Assembly: GCA_045644025.1 (NCBI GenBank)
Contig: JAZRGE010000002.1
Location: 1 to 33,591 of the forward strand
DNA from: JAZRGE01 sp045644025
Lineage (GTDB): Bacteria; Bacillota; Clostridia; Oscillospirales; Acutalibacteraceae
Length of the DNA stretch: 33,591 nucleotides
Direction of reading: 5' to 3'
Part shown: piece by piece, positions 8,037 through 15,937 of the stretch
Layout of the letters: each line of letters opens with the position of its first letter
Numbering within the stretch: the stretch's first letter is position 1
The notes under the pieces: model-generated
Database searches by the model: none
Told to the model about the DNA's origin: nothing
What the model saw: the letters and a program-made list of their open reading frames with translations, nothing else
Translations under genes and position numbers: made by a program

Positions 8037-9095
8037 ATGAAACAAAGCATAAAAATAGATATAATCTACTTCGGCGTTGAGAGAGACACCAAAATGGAGT
8101 TTTGTTTCAACGATTTCGATAAAATGCCCGTGCGCACCTTGGCTACTGCGGCCGAGGGAAGGGATGATTTTCTCTACGCACTTAAAAGGGCAGTCTATCG
8201 CAGCGATATTGTGATAGTGGTTGGCGGCCTGAGCAGCAAGATTTATATTCCCGGCATTATCGGCGCCGCTGTGGGTGCCACAGCTGAAAAAGTGGATTAC
8301 AAAGCTCTCGGCTTTGCAGAGCCTGCCCAGCCCCTTGTGTTCCCTAAGGGAGCAATTCCTCTTGTCACACCCAATAATCATATTGGGGGCATGCTGCTGG
8401 AAAAGGGAAGGCAATCTATTATAGTGCTCAGCGAAGATGCAACGATCCGCCATCAGTTGTTGGAAGAACTTATCTATCCCTATATCTTTGATGTGGAGAT
8501 GGAAGACAACAGCAACGTGATATATTCTTCTTCGGCTGCTGTGCCTGAAGAAACTATTGCTGAAGAACCAAAAGAAGAGGCTATAACAGAAGCCACGGTT
8601 GCAGAGCCCGCAGAAGAACTGCCTGCAGCAGAAGAAGCTGTGCCGGTGGAAATGGAAGCCGCCGAAGAAATTGCTGAGGAAGTTGCCGAAGAACCTGCTG
8701 TGGAAGAGATTGCAGAAGAGGCAGAAGCAACAGAGATAATCGAAGAATTCACAGAGCAGGCAATCGAAGAAGCCGATGAAGAGGCGCCTATAGGCAATGA
8801 AGAAGGTCTGTTCGTTGTTGTGGACGACGGAAGCGACGAACTTGGAGATGAAGAAGACGAAGAGTTTGTTGCCTTTAAGGATTTTGTGGCTCCCTTGGCC
8901 GATGAAACTTTGGCTTCCGCAGAGTACACCGGCTATCAGTACGACGATGCGGAGGATGAATTACCCTATGCCGATAGGGATATATATGCTCCCGAGCGCC
9001 CGTCTGTGGCCAAGATTCTCGGTATTATCGTGGCTCTGCTGTGCATCGGTGCATCGGCAGCGATATTTATGCTTGTGATATTGGGCCTTATATAG
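8037..9095 (+). CDS. Tail-anchored protein with degenerate CinA-N-like domain and acidic linker
   Basis: I do not know a named family for this 352-residue protein. Residues 1 to about 155 can be lined up by eye with the N-terminal domain of the CinA encoded just upstream: ALKRAVYRSDIVIVVGGL (49-65) matches CinA's LATAVSRSNVIIITGGL, and VFPKGAIPL with GRQSIIVL match CinA's CPRGAVIF and KQHIIML. The GPTADD signature after GGL is lost (SSKIYIP here), so activity is doubtful. Residues about 168-320 are a Glu/Ala-rich acidic linker like that of the upstream fusion. A single hydrophobic segment (327-350) ends the protein, giving a tail anchor with the rest in the cytoplasm. TGGAG ten bases before ATG sets the start, 23 bases after the fusion gene. 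Homology is inferred; function is unknown. Confidence 0.8.
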   Translation: MKQSIKIDIIYFGVERDTKMEFCFNDFDKMPVRTLATAAEGRDDFLYALKRAVYRSDIVIVVGGLSSKIYIPGIIGAAVGATAEKVDYKALGFAEPAQPLVFPKGAIPLVTPNNHIGGMLLEKGRQSIIVLSEDATIRHQLLEELIYPYIFDVEMEDNSNVIYSSSAAVPEETIAEEPKEEAITEATVAEPAEELPAAEEAVPVEMEAAEEIAEEVAEEPAVEEIAEEAEATEIIEEFTEQAIEEADEEAPIGNEEGLFVVVDDGSDELGDEEDEEFVAFKDFVAPLADETLASAEYTGYQYDDAEDELPYADRDIYAPERPSVAKILGIIVALLCIGASAAIFMLVILGLI

Positions 9096-9122
9096 TGCCC
9101 AACTACATATAAGGGGTAAAAT

Positions 9123-9629
9123 ATGGATAATCTTGTTCAAAATCTTGTGGGCTTTTTTCAGGAGCATCTTTCCAAGGAAGTTGTTATATTCATAATCTCT
9201 ATGCTTCCGATTTTAGAACTTCGCGGCGGCCTTATAGCAGCGGCTTTGCTTGGCGTGGAATGGAGTGTGGCTTTTCCCATCTGCGTGGTGGGAAATATGT
9301 TGCCCATCCCGTTCATCTTGCTTCTTATCCGCAAGATATTAGAATGGCTAAAAAAGACTAAGGTCTTTGCCAAGCTTGCCAATAAGATAGAGGCCAGAGC
9401 CAAAGAAAAAAGCGGAGACCTCGAAAAGAAAAAGCTTAATCTTAAGATACTCGGCCTATTCCTTTTTGTTGGCATTCCTCTTCCCGGCACAGGAGCATGG
9501 ACAGGTGCGTTGGTTGCTGATGCGCTTGATCTCAGAATGAAATTTTCCTTACCAACGATCACATTCGGTGTTATATTGGCCGGTGTTATTGTGTCTCTTA
9601 TAGGCTACGGTATTCCTGCTATTATATAA
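9123..9629 (+). CDS. COG2426-type small membrane protein (putative small multidrug export family)
   Basis: A 168-residue integral membrane protein of the family labelled putative small multi-drug export (PF06695). Hydrophobic segments alternate with a charged cytoplasmic loop (about 75-105, rich in Lys and Glu: EARAKEKSGDLEKKK). Family-typical motifs are LPILELRGGL near the N-terminus and GIPLPGTGAW in the second half, the latter reminiscent of re-entrant loops in DedA-like proteins. It follows the tail-anchored gene by 27 bases with AAGGGG as ribosome-binding site and closes the unit before a strong terminator. Export activity is only a family label and has not been inferred from anything visible here. 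Confidence 0.87.
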   Translation: MDNLVQNLVGFFQEHLSKEVVIFIISMLPILELRGGLIAAALLGVEWSVAFPICVVGNMLPIPFILLLIRKILEWLKKTKVFAKLANKIEARAKEKSGDLEKKKLNLKILGLFLFVGIPLPGTGAWTGALVADALDLRMKFSLPTITFGVILAGVIVSLIGYGIPAII

Positions 9630-9631
9630 AT

Positions 9632-9664
9632 AAAACCCTATGCCAAACGGCATAGGGTTTTTGA
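9632..9664. terminator. Bidirectional terminator
   Basis: AAAACCCTATGCC / GGCATAGGGTTTT, 13-bp stem, loop AAAC, followed by further T residues on both strands. It separates the COG2426 gene from the convergent DivIVA-like gene. Confidence 0.95.
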
Positions 9665-9678
9665 TTTGCTTTCAAAGC

Positions 9679-10227
9679 TTATTTCAGCGCGGCGGCCTTC
9701 TGAGCACATTCATCCATAAGTGCATCCAGAGCATCGCTGTTGGCCTGTGTGGCAGAATCCATCATCTGGAGAGTATCTTTGGTTTCGTTAAGAGAAGCGC
9801 AAAGCTGCATAAACTCTTCGTTGAACCTTTTGGCAGATTCCATCACTTCGCTTCTGAGGGTGTTCAGGCGGTCGTGAGTGTTCTCAATGCCTGAGATATT
9901 GCGCTGAACTTCTATCTCTGCCATAGAAGAAGTTTGCTTTGCGTTCTGAATAATTGCTTCGGCGTTAGCCTGAGAAACAAGATAAAGCTTGCCGATATTC
10001 TCACTAAGCCTTTCTATCTCTTCGCGCTTGCGCTCAAATTCATCCACAGTGGCCTGCAGCTGCTCGGCGCGGCGGGAAGCTTCCTTAAGATCAATATTAA
10101 GATTTTCAATTCGGGCTAAGAGAGTGTTCTCTTCGCCCTTATATTTTTTCACAAGAGCCTCAATGTAGTTGGTAACGTCTTCGCGATTGAAGCCCATAAA
10201 ACTTTTTCGAAATCCCGGTGAAGCCAT
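9679..10227 (-). CDS. DivIVA-like coiled-coil cell-division/polarity protein
   Basis: A 182-residue protein with a short N-terminal DivIVA-type membrane-targeting region (FRKSFMGFNREDVTNYIEAL; compare the usual F-x-x-GY/F-x-x-x-EV-x-x-(F/Y)-(L/I)) followed by two long helical coiled-coil stretches (about residues 28-85 and 100-160). DivIVA/GpsB proteins gather at curved membrane and division sites in Gram-positive bacteria. The protein is shorter and more divergent than classical DivIVA, so it may be a GpsB- or SepIVA-like variant. GGAG before ATG sets the start. A consensus promoter and a 12-bp palindrome lie in its upstream region. It is a monocistronic gene. Confidence 0.8.
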   Translation of the reverse strand: MASPGFRKSFMGFNREDVTNYIEALVKKYKGEENTLLARIENLNIDLKEASRRAEQLQATVDEFERKREEIERLSENIGKLYLVSQANAEAIIQNAKQTSSMAEIEVQRNISGIENTHDRLNTLRSEVMESAKRFNEEFMQLCASLNETKDTLQMMDSATQANSDALDALMDECAQKAAALK

Positions 10228-10253
10228 AAAAATTCTCCGTTCATAAACTATTG

Positions 10254-10265
10254 GCAGATATCTGC
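10254..10265. repeat. 12-bp perfect palindrome in the leader of the DivIVA-like gene
   Basis: GCAGATATCTGC, perfectly symmetrical, just downstream of the predicted transcript start of the DivIVA-like gene. The position suits an operator, but no regulator can be named. Confidence 0.5.
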
Positions 10266-10275
10266 TGTAAAAAAC

Positions 10276-10304
10276 ATTATATCAGCATTTATTGTAAATT
10301 ACAA
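10276..10304 (-). promoter_or_regulatory. Sigma-A promoter for the DivIVA-like gene
   Basis: Minus-strand TTGTAA (10304-10299), 17-bp spacer, perfect TATAAT (10281-10276), about 50 bases before the start codon. Confidence 0.78.
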
Positions 10305-10373
10305 CAAAATCTTACAAATGAATATTTTTGGCAGAAAATATGCAATTTTGGGGTAATTTTATGCAATATACCG

Positions 10374-10402
10374 TTGCAAAAATAATAGTTTTGATATAAA
10401 AT
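10374..10402 (+). promoter_or_regulatory. Sigma-A promoter for the nusB-recN operon
   Basis: TTGCAA (10374-10379), 17-bp spacer, TAAAAT (10397-10402), with the overlapping TATAAA as an alternative -10. It is the only clear promoter before nusB. Confidence 0.6.
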
Positions 10403-10438
10403 AGAATAGAATAATTATGTTTTGGGTAAGGTGCAATT

Positions 10439-10843
10439 ATGACAAGAAAAACAGCAAGAGAAAATGCATTTATCTTAATATTTGAAAAGTCCTTTAGGGA
10501 AGAATCTTTGGATGAAATTCTGGAGATTGCAGAAGAGGGCGGAGAGCTTGAAGTTGATGATTTTTGCAAGCAGCTCTTTTTTGGCGTGTGGGAAAACTTA
10601 GAGAAGATCGATAAGCTTATCTCCGAAAACATCTCGGGATGGAAGATAGGCCGCCTTTCTTCGGTTGCTCTGGCTGCTTCCCGACTGGCTCTTTTTGAAA
10701 TGCTTTATATGGATGATATCCCCGTGGGCGTTTCTATCAACGAAGCCGTAGAGCTCTGCAAGAAGTTTGGCACAGATAAGGATGCTTCTTATGTGAACGG
10801 CACGTTGGGTGCCATCTCTCGCTTGGAGAAGAGCGAAGAATGA
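10439..10843 (+). CDS. nusB: Transcription antitermination factor NusB
   Basis: NusB binds boxA RNA together with NusE (S10) in the antitermination complex that supports rRNA transcription. The 134-residue, all-helical protein starts with the conserved TRKTAREN-FILIF segment and carries the typical C-terminal YMDDIPVGVSINEAVELCKKFG...YVNGTLGAI region. It opens a long co-directional operon. TAAGGTG lies just before the ATG. The next gene overlaps its stop by four bases (ATGA), which indicates translational coupling. Confidence 0.96.
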   Translation: MTRKTARENAFILIFEKSFREESLDEILEIAEEGGELEVDDFCKQLFFGVWENLEKIDKLISENISGWKIGRLSSVALAASRLALFEMLYMDDIPVGVSINEAVELCKKFGTDKDASYVNGTLGAISRLEKSEE

Positions 10844-11790
10844 AATATGTATTAGGCATAGACACAAGCAACTACACCACATCTGCCGCGGTTTGCTGTG
10901 TGGAGGATATGGAGATAGTTGCCAACAATAAGCGCTTGCTGGAAGTGAAAAGCGGCGAATGCGGTTTAAGGCAGAGCGATGCTGTGTTTCAGCACGTAAA
11001 GGCCCTGCCCGAAATAATAAATGGAGCAGTGGGCTGTGTTGATAATGGTGATAAGCCCGTTTGTGTTGCTGTTTCCGATAGGCCATCCGAGCAGGATGGG
11101 AGCTATATGCCTTGTTTCCTTTCCGGTATTGCTTCGGCCGAGGCAGCGGCATCTGTTCTGAAGGTGCCTTGCTATAGATTTTCTCATCAGGCAGGCCATA
11201 TTGCTGCAGCACTTTATTCCGCAGGCAGAATGGATCTTGCCAACCGTAGTTTTTTAGCTCTTCACGTTTCGGGCGGCACCACTCAGGCTTTGTTGGTTAG
11301 CCCGGATGAAGATAATATATTCACTATAAAATGTGTTGGCGGGAGCAACGATCTTAAGGCAGGCCAGGCGGTAGACCGCATCGGCGGAATGCTGGGCCTT
11401 AGATTCCCTGCCGGGGCAGAACTGGAGAAACTTGCCCTTAGATCTAATCAGAAATATGATCCTCGCCCCATTATTAAGGATGATACGTTCAGCCTTTCGG
11501 GGCTTCAAAATATGGCGGAAAAGATGCATAGGATGGGGGAGAGCCCCGAAGATATCGCCAGATTCACGCTGGATTTTATTGCCGTGAGCATTTCTTCCTG
11601 TGTGGATGGCCTGCTGGCCGAGTATGGCAGGATGCCGGTTGTGTTTGCAGGCGGAGTGATGTCCAACAGCATAATTCGCCGCCGAATAGAAAGTAGATAC
11701 GATTCTGCATTTGCTGCTCCCATCTTTTCTTCCGATAATGCGGCAGGCATAGCCCTTTTGGGTGCCATGAGTTATTTACGAGGTGTGTAA
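10840..11790 (+). CDS. Kae1/TsaD-family (M22, ASKHA fold) paralogue
   Basis: A 316-residue protein of the Kae1/TsaD superfamily. It has the nucleotide-binding start LGIDTSNYTTS, the metal-binding HxxxH (H116, H120 in SHQAGHIAAAL), the second phosphate loop ALHVSGGTTQALLV, GQAVDRIGGMLGL, and the C-terminal VVFAGGVMSNSIIRRRI. True TsaD makes the threonylcarbamoyl adduct for t6A37 of tRNA, with TsaB and TsaE. This protein is somewhat short, sits in the nusB-xseA cluster where B. subtilis carries folD, and has no tsaB or tsaE beside it, so it is more likely a paralogue than the housekeeping TsaD. It overlaps nusB by four bases, and its stop shares a base with the xseA start. Confidence 0.85.
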   Translation: MKYVLGIDTSNYTTSAAVCCVEDMEIVANNKRLLEVKSGECGLRQSDAVFQHVKALPEIINGAVGCVDNGDKPVCVAVSDRPSEQDGSYMPCFLSGIASAEAAASVLKVPCYRFSHQAGHIAAALYSAGRMDLANRSFLALHVSGGTTQALLVSPDEDNIFTIKCVGGSNDLKAGQAVDRIGGMLGLRFPAGAELEKLALRSNQKYDPRPIIKDDTFSLSGLQNMAEKMHRMGESPEDIARFTLDFIAVSISSCVDGLLAEYGRMPVVFAGGVMSNSIIRRRIESRYDSAFAAPIFSSDNAAGIALLGAMSYLRGV

Positions 11791-12998
11791 TGAACAGATT
11801 TGTCTTTTCCGTTGGCGAACTTAACAGATACGTGCGTTCGGTTCTGGAATCAGACAGCAACCTTTCCTCACTTTACGTGGCAGGGGAAATATCCAATTTC
11901 ACCAACCACTATCGCAGCGGCCATTTGTATTTCACATTGAGCGACAGTACTTCTTCCATAAAATGCGTTATGTTTGCATCGGCCGCATCCTGGCTTAAGT
12001 TCAGGCCCGAAAACGGAATGGCGGTTATTTGCCGCGGCAGAGCCTCGGTTTATGAAAAAGACGGTGTTTATCAATTCTATTGCGAGGATATGCAACCCGA
12101 TGGCGCAGGTGCACTGGCTCTGGCCTTTCAGCAGCTTAAGGATAAGTTGGAAAAAGAAGGTCTTTTTGATAGCGAGCGCAAAAGAATGCTGCCGCGTTAT
12201 CCCAAAAAGATCGGTGTTATCACATCCGATACAGGGGCTGCTATCAGGGATATATTAAATGTTTCGGCCAGAAGATACCCCTTGGCAGAAATTCTTTTCC
12301 ACCCTGCATTGGTGCAGGGAACGGATGCACCGGCCAGCCTTATCAAGGCGTTGGATGCCATGTATAAGACTGAGGCAGACGTTATAATCATCGGCCGCGG
12401 CGGCGGAAGCGCCGAAGATCTTTCGCCGTTTAACGATGAGATGTTGGCTCGCAAGATTGCGGCCGCACCCGTGCCTGTTATTTCTGCTGTGGGGCACGAA
12501 ACAGATTTTTCAATATCCGATTTTGTGGCAGACGTGCGCGCGGCCACTCCTTCGGCGGCAGCCGAATTGGCTGTGCCCGATATTGCCGAGCTTTCGGGCT
12601 TTGTTTTCTCCGCCGAATCGCGAATTTCAGCAGCGGCAGGGCGAATCGTGAAGGAGCAGGCATTAAGGCTCCAAGGCCTTAATGCGGCGGAATCGCTTAA
12701 GCATCCCCATAGGTATTACGAAGTAAAAATGCAGCAGCTGGATAGCCTGCAGCTTTCCCTTATAAATTCTGCAGAGCAAACAGTTGCAAAGCACTCCGCA
12801 CGGTTTGGCGCGCTTGTCTCCAAGCTGGATGCATTAAGTCCCCTTAGTGTGATCAAAAGGGGATATGCAAGAGTGGATAAAGGTGCAGAGCCTATCACAA
12901 GGGCCGCTCTTGCTCAAAAAGGAGATAAGATTAAAATCACCATGCAGGACGGATTTATTAATTGTACTGTAGACAGCACGGAGGTTGAAGACATATGA
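11790..12998 (+). CDS. xseA: Exodeoxyribonuclease VII large subunit
   Basis: Catalytic subunit of ExoVII, which degrades single-stranded DNA from both ends to oligonucleotides. The 402-residue protein has the N-terminal OB-fold (SVGELNRYVRSVL...SGHLYFTLSD), the catalytic domain with KIGVITSDTGAAIRDI and IIIGRGGGSAEDLSPFND, VGHETDFSISDFVADVRA, a helical coiled-coil region (about 265-345) that binds XseB, and the C-terminal LSPLSVIKRGYA segment. Start and stop are coupled to the neighbouring genes: the stop of the preceding gene overlaps the ATG by one base, and xseB begins within the xseA stop. Confidence 0.97.
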   Translation: MNRFVFSVGELNRYVRSVLESDSNLSSLYVAGEISNFTNHYRSGHLYFTLSDSTSSIKCVMFASAASWLKFRPENGMAVICRGRASVYEKDGVYQFYCEDMQPDGAGALALAFQQLKDKLEKEGLFDSERKRMLPRYPKKIGVITSDTGAAIRDILNVSARRYPLAEILFHPALVQGTDAPASLIKALDAMYKTEADVIIIGRGGGSAEDLSPFNDEMLARKIAAAPVPVISAVGHETDFSISDFVADVRAATPSAAAELAVPDIAELSGFVFSAESRISAAAGRIVKEQALRLQGLNAAESLKHPHRYYEVKMQQLDSLQLSLINSAEQTVAKHSARFGALVSKLDALSPLSVIKRGYARVDKGAEPITRAALAQKGDKIKITMQDGFINCTVDSTEVEDI

Positions 12999-13189
12999 AG
13001 GAAATGACCTTTGAAGAAAAAATGGCTCGCCTAGAGCAAATTGTGGAAACTTTAGAGAGCGGCAAATGCCCTTTGGAAGAGGCCACAGCTCTCTTCGACG
13101 AAGGAATAAAACTTTCGGCCGAATGCGATAAGGTGCTGCAGAGCGCTATGCAGAAGATAACGGATATTTCGGCCGCAAAGGAGAATTAA
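12995..13189 (+). CDS. xseB: Exodeoxyribonuclease VII small subunit
   Basis: A 64-residue helical hairpin protein that wraps the XseA coiled coil in the ExoVII complex. The family signature is clear: TFEEKMARLEQIVETLESGKCPLEEA, FDEGIKLSAECDKVL. It overlaps xseA by ATGA and ends two bases before ispA, whose ribosome-binding site AAGGAG lies in the last xseB codons. Confidence 0.95.
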   Translation: MKEMTFEEKMARLEQIVETLESGKCPLEEATALFDEGIKLSAECDKVLQSAMQKITDISAAKEN

Positions 13190-13190
13190 G

Positions 13191-14072
13191 ATGAGCGTTG
13201 ATAAAATGCTTAAAAACTATAAGCAGATGGTGGAGCAAGCTCTTGCCCAAAAAATGCAGGTAGGGGATATTGCCCAAAAAGAAGTCTTTGATGCTATGGA
13301 ATATAGCACGATGCTTGGCGGCAAAAGGATCCGCCCTGCTATTATGATGGAGTTCTGCCGTCTTTGCGGCGGTAAGCCCGAAGATGCTCTTTGCTGTGCG
13401 ATGGGTATGGAAATGATCCACACCTCATCCCTTATTCACGATGATCTCCCTTGCATGGACAACGACGATATGCGCCGCGGCAAGCCTTCTTGCCACAAGG
13501 CCTTTAGCGAAGACACAGCCCTTCTGGCAGGCGATGGCCTGCTTATGTGGGCTATAGACGTGGCAGGTGAGACTAGACTGGATGATGGCAGGGTGCGCCG
13601 CGCTATGCAAAAAATGGCCCACGCCGCCGGCTCTTTTGGAATGGTGGGCGGCCAGGTTTGCGATCTTGCGCTGGAAAAGGCCGATAGCGTGAGCGTGGAG
13701 CAGCTTGAATATACCCACAAGAGAAAGACGGGCGCACTGATCTGTGCATCGGCCGAGATAGGCTGCATTTTAGGTGGCGGCACTGCAGAGCAGACTGCGG
13801 CAGCGATTAAATATGCCGAAAATATTGGTTTGGTCTTCCAAATTGTGGATGATATCTTGGATATCACAGGAGATGAAGCGTTGCTTGGCAAGCCTATTGG
13901 TAGCGATGAAGCCAACAACAAACCCACCTGGGCCACCCTTCTGGGAATAGAAGGTGCAAAGGAACTTGCCGGGAAGCTTACGGCCGAAGCAAAAGATGCT
14001 CTTGATATTTTTGGCGGCGAAGCCGACACAATGAAGGAATTTGCAGATATGCTGCTTGATAGAAAGTTCTGA
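13191..14072 (+). CDS. ispA: Short-chain polyprenyl diphosphate synthase (farnesyl/geranylgeranyl type)
   Basis: Condenses isopentenyl diphosphate with allylic diphosphates to give C15 (or C20) prenyl diphosphate for undecaprenol and quinone synthesis. The 293-residue protein has GGKRIRP, the first Asp-rich motif in DDLPCMDNDD (D84-D85 onward), the KTGALI segment, and the second Asp-rich motif DDILD (D220-D224) followed by GDEALLGKPIGSDEANNK. The residue before the first Asp-rich motif (HTSSLIH) is consistent with a bacterial farnesyl synthase, but chain length cannot be fixed by eye. It is followed directly by dxs, so both ends of the MEP-to-prenyl pathway are co-transcribed. Confidence 0.95.
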   Translation: MSVDKMLKNYKQMVEQALAQKMQVGDIAQKEVFDAMEYSTMLGGKRIRPAIMMEFCRLCGGKPEDALCCAMGMEMIHTSSLIHDDLPCMDNDDMRRGKPSCHKAFSEDTALLAGDGLLMWAIDVAGETRLDDGRVRRAMQKMAHAAGSFGMVGGQVCDLALEKADSVSVEQLEYTHKRKTGALICASAEIGCILGGGTAEQTAAAIKYAENIGLVFQIVDDILDITGDEALLGKPIGSDEANNKPTWATLLGIEGAKELAGKLTAEAKDALDIFGGEADTMKEFADMLLDRKF

Positions 14073-14086
14073 TTTTCGGAGGAAAT

Positions 14087-15934
14087 ATGGAATATAAATT
14101 CCTGCCGGCAATATATGGGCCGGAAGACGTGAAAAAATTGGATAAAGCCGCAACTCTTGCTCTCTGCGAGGAGATAAGGGATTGCATAATCAGCACTGTT
14201 TCTCAGAACGGTGGTCATCTTGCATCCAATTTAGGAGCTGTGGAGCTCACGGTGGCTATCCACCAAAGCTTTTCCTCTCCCCGAGATTCCGTGTTGTTCG
14301 ACGTGGGTCATCAGTGCTACACTCATAAGCTGCTCACAGGCAGGTTCGATAGGTTTTCCACCATCCGCACAGAGAACGGTCTTTCGGGCTATATGCGCCC
14401 AGATGAAAGCGAGCACGACCCGATGATAACGGGCCACAGCAGCAGTTCCATTTCGGCGGCCTATGGTATCGCCAAGGCTAAAGAACTTTGCGGAGAAGAA
14501 GGCTACGTTGTGGTTGTTGTAGGCGATGGCGCTATGACGGGCGGTATGGTCTATGAAGCAATGAACAATGCAGGCAGCAGCAAGCTTAAGAACAATCTTA
14601 TTGTTGTGCTCAATGATAATAAAATGTCTATATCGGGCAACGTGGGAGCTCTGGCAAGATATTTAAGTGCCATTCGCTCTAAGCCGGGTTACCATCGCTT
14701 TAAGAATAGGGTGGAGAGATTTTTGTTGAGAATTCCTCTTATAGGCAAATGGCTCCGCAGAAATATCTTCCGTTCCAAAACAATGCTTAAAAATGCCATC
14801 TACCACAGCAACATCTTTGAGGCTTTGGGCTTTAATTATATGGGCCCCGTGGATGGCCATGATATAGAAAAGCTGAATTCACTTTTTCAGGTGGCCAAGG
14901 AAGAGGATAGGCCTGTGATTATTCACGCTATGACTACCAAGGGTAAGGGCTATAACTACGCTGAAGATAGCCCCACAGATTACCACGGCGTTTCTCCCTT
15001 CAATGTGGAAAAGGGAAGTGAACAAACCGGAAAGAAGAACTTTTCTTCTGTTTGCGGCGATGTTCTATGTGATATGGCAAAAGAAGATGAAAAGATATGC
15101 GCTGTCACAGCCGCTATGCGCGAAGGCACGGGTCTTGTGGGATTTGCACAGCAGTATCCTAAGCGTTTCTTTGATGTGGGAATAGCCGAGCAGCACGCCG
15201 TGGCATTTTGCGGCGGCCTTGCTTCCAAAGGGTTAAAGCCTGTGTTTTGCGTTTATTCTTCTTTCCTGCAAAGGGGTTACGATCAGATCATTCACGATGT
15301 TGCCATTGCCGGCTGGCCGGTCACGTTTTGCATAGATAGAGCGGGAATTGTGGGAGACGACGGCGAGACCCATCAGGGCCTTTTCGATGTTTCGTTCCTC
15401 ACAGCTATTCCGGGGCTGGAGATCTATTCTCCTGCCAACTATGCCGATATGGAAATAGCGCTGAGAAATGCAATCGAATCTGCTGCCCCTTCGGCGGTAA
15501 GGTATCCTCGTGGCGGCCAGTGCGATATTGATGGCTACATAGCAACGGATTCCGATTACGTTGTGATGGGCGAAGGCGATATCGCTATCGTCACCTATGG
15601 TATCACTTCGGGAGATGCAGCTGCTGCCGCAAAGGATCTTAGCAACAGCGGTGTGAGCACCTGTTTTATTAAACTTAACAAGATATTTCCCGTGGCAGAA
15701 GAGCTTATAGAGAAGTTTTGTGGATTTAAGAAGGTCTTCTTCTTTGAGGAAGGCATGCGCAACGGCGGCATTGCCGAGCTTATGGTTTCCCGCATGTGCG
15801 AAAGGGGATACAGCGGCAAGGTGAACGTTGTGGCCGTGGAAGAAAAATTTGTGCCTCAAGCCACCCAAACGGCTGCCAGAGCGGCTCTCGGGCTGGATAA
15901 GGATTCGATTATAAAGACCGTAAAAGAGGGTTAG
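14087..15934 (+). CDS. dxs: 1-deoxy-D-xylulose-5-phosphate synthase
   Basis: First enzyme of the MEP isoprenoid pathway: pyruvate plus glyceraldehyde 3-phosphate gives DXP, using thiamine diphosphate. The 615-residue protein shows the N-terminal GGHLASNLGAVELTVA segment, VGHQCYTHKLLTGR, the TPP/Mg motif GDGAMTGGM (from residue 146) ending at NDNKMSIS, the transketolase middle domain with DVGIAEQHAV and FCIDRAGIVGDDG, and the C-terminal transketolase domain. GGAGG precedes the ATG 15 bases after ispA. The length is normal for the family. Confidence 0.98.
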   Translation: MEYKFLPAIYGPEDVKKLDKAATLALCEEIRDCIISTVSQNGGHLASNLGAVELTVAIHQSFSSPRDSVLFDVGHQCYTHKLLTGRFDRFSTIRTENGLSGYMRPDESEHDPMITGHSSSSISAAYGIAKAKELCGEEGYVVVVVGDGAMTGGMVYEAMNNAGSSKLKNNLIVVLNDNKMSISGNVGALARYLSAIRSKPGYHRFKNRVERFLLRIPLIGKWLRRNIFRSKTMLKNAIYHSNIFEALGFNYMGPVDGHDIEKLNSLFQVAKEEDRPVIIHAMTTKGKGYNYAEDSPTDYHGVSPFNVEKGSEQTGKKNFSSVCGDVLCDMAKEDEKICAVTAAMREGTGLVGFAQQYPKRFFDVGIAEQHAVAFCGGLASKGLKPVFCVYSSFLQRGYDQIIHDVAIAGWPVTFCIDRAGIVGDDGETHQGLFDVSFLTAIPGLEIYSPANYADMEIALRNAIESAAPSAVRYPRGGQCDIDGYIATDSDYVVMGEGDIAIVTYGITSGDAAAAAKDLSNSGVSTCFIKLNKIFPVAEELIEKFCGFKKVFFFEEGMRNGGIAELMVSRMCERGYSGKVNVVAVEEKFVPQATQTAARAALGLDKDSIIKTVKEG

Positions 15935-15937
15935 ATT

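Noticed and set aside
10840..11790. Naming this gene tsaD
   Set aside because: Motifs of the superfamily are present, but the context lacks tsaB/tsaE and the protein is somewhat short, so a paralogue is more likely.
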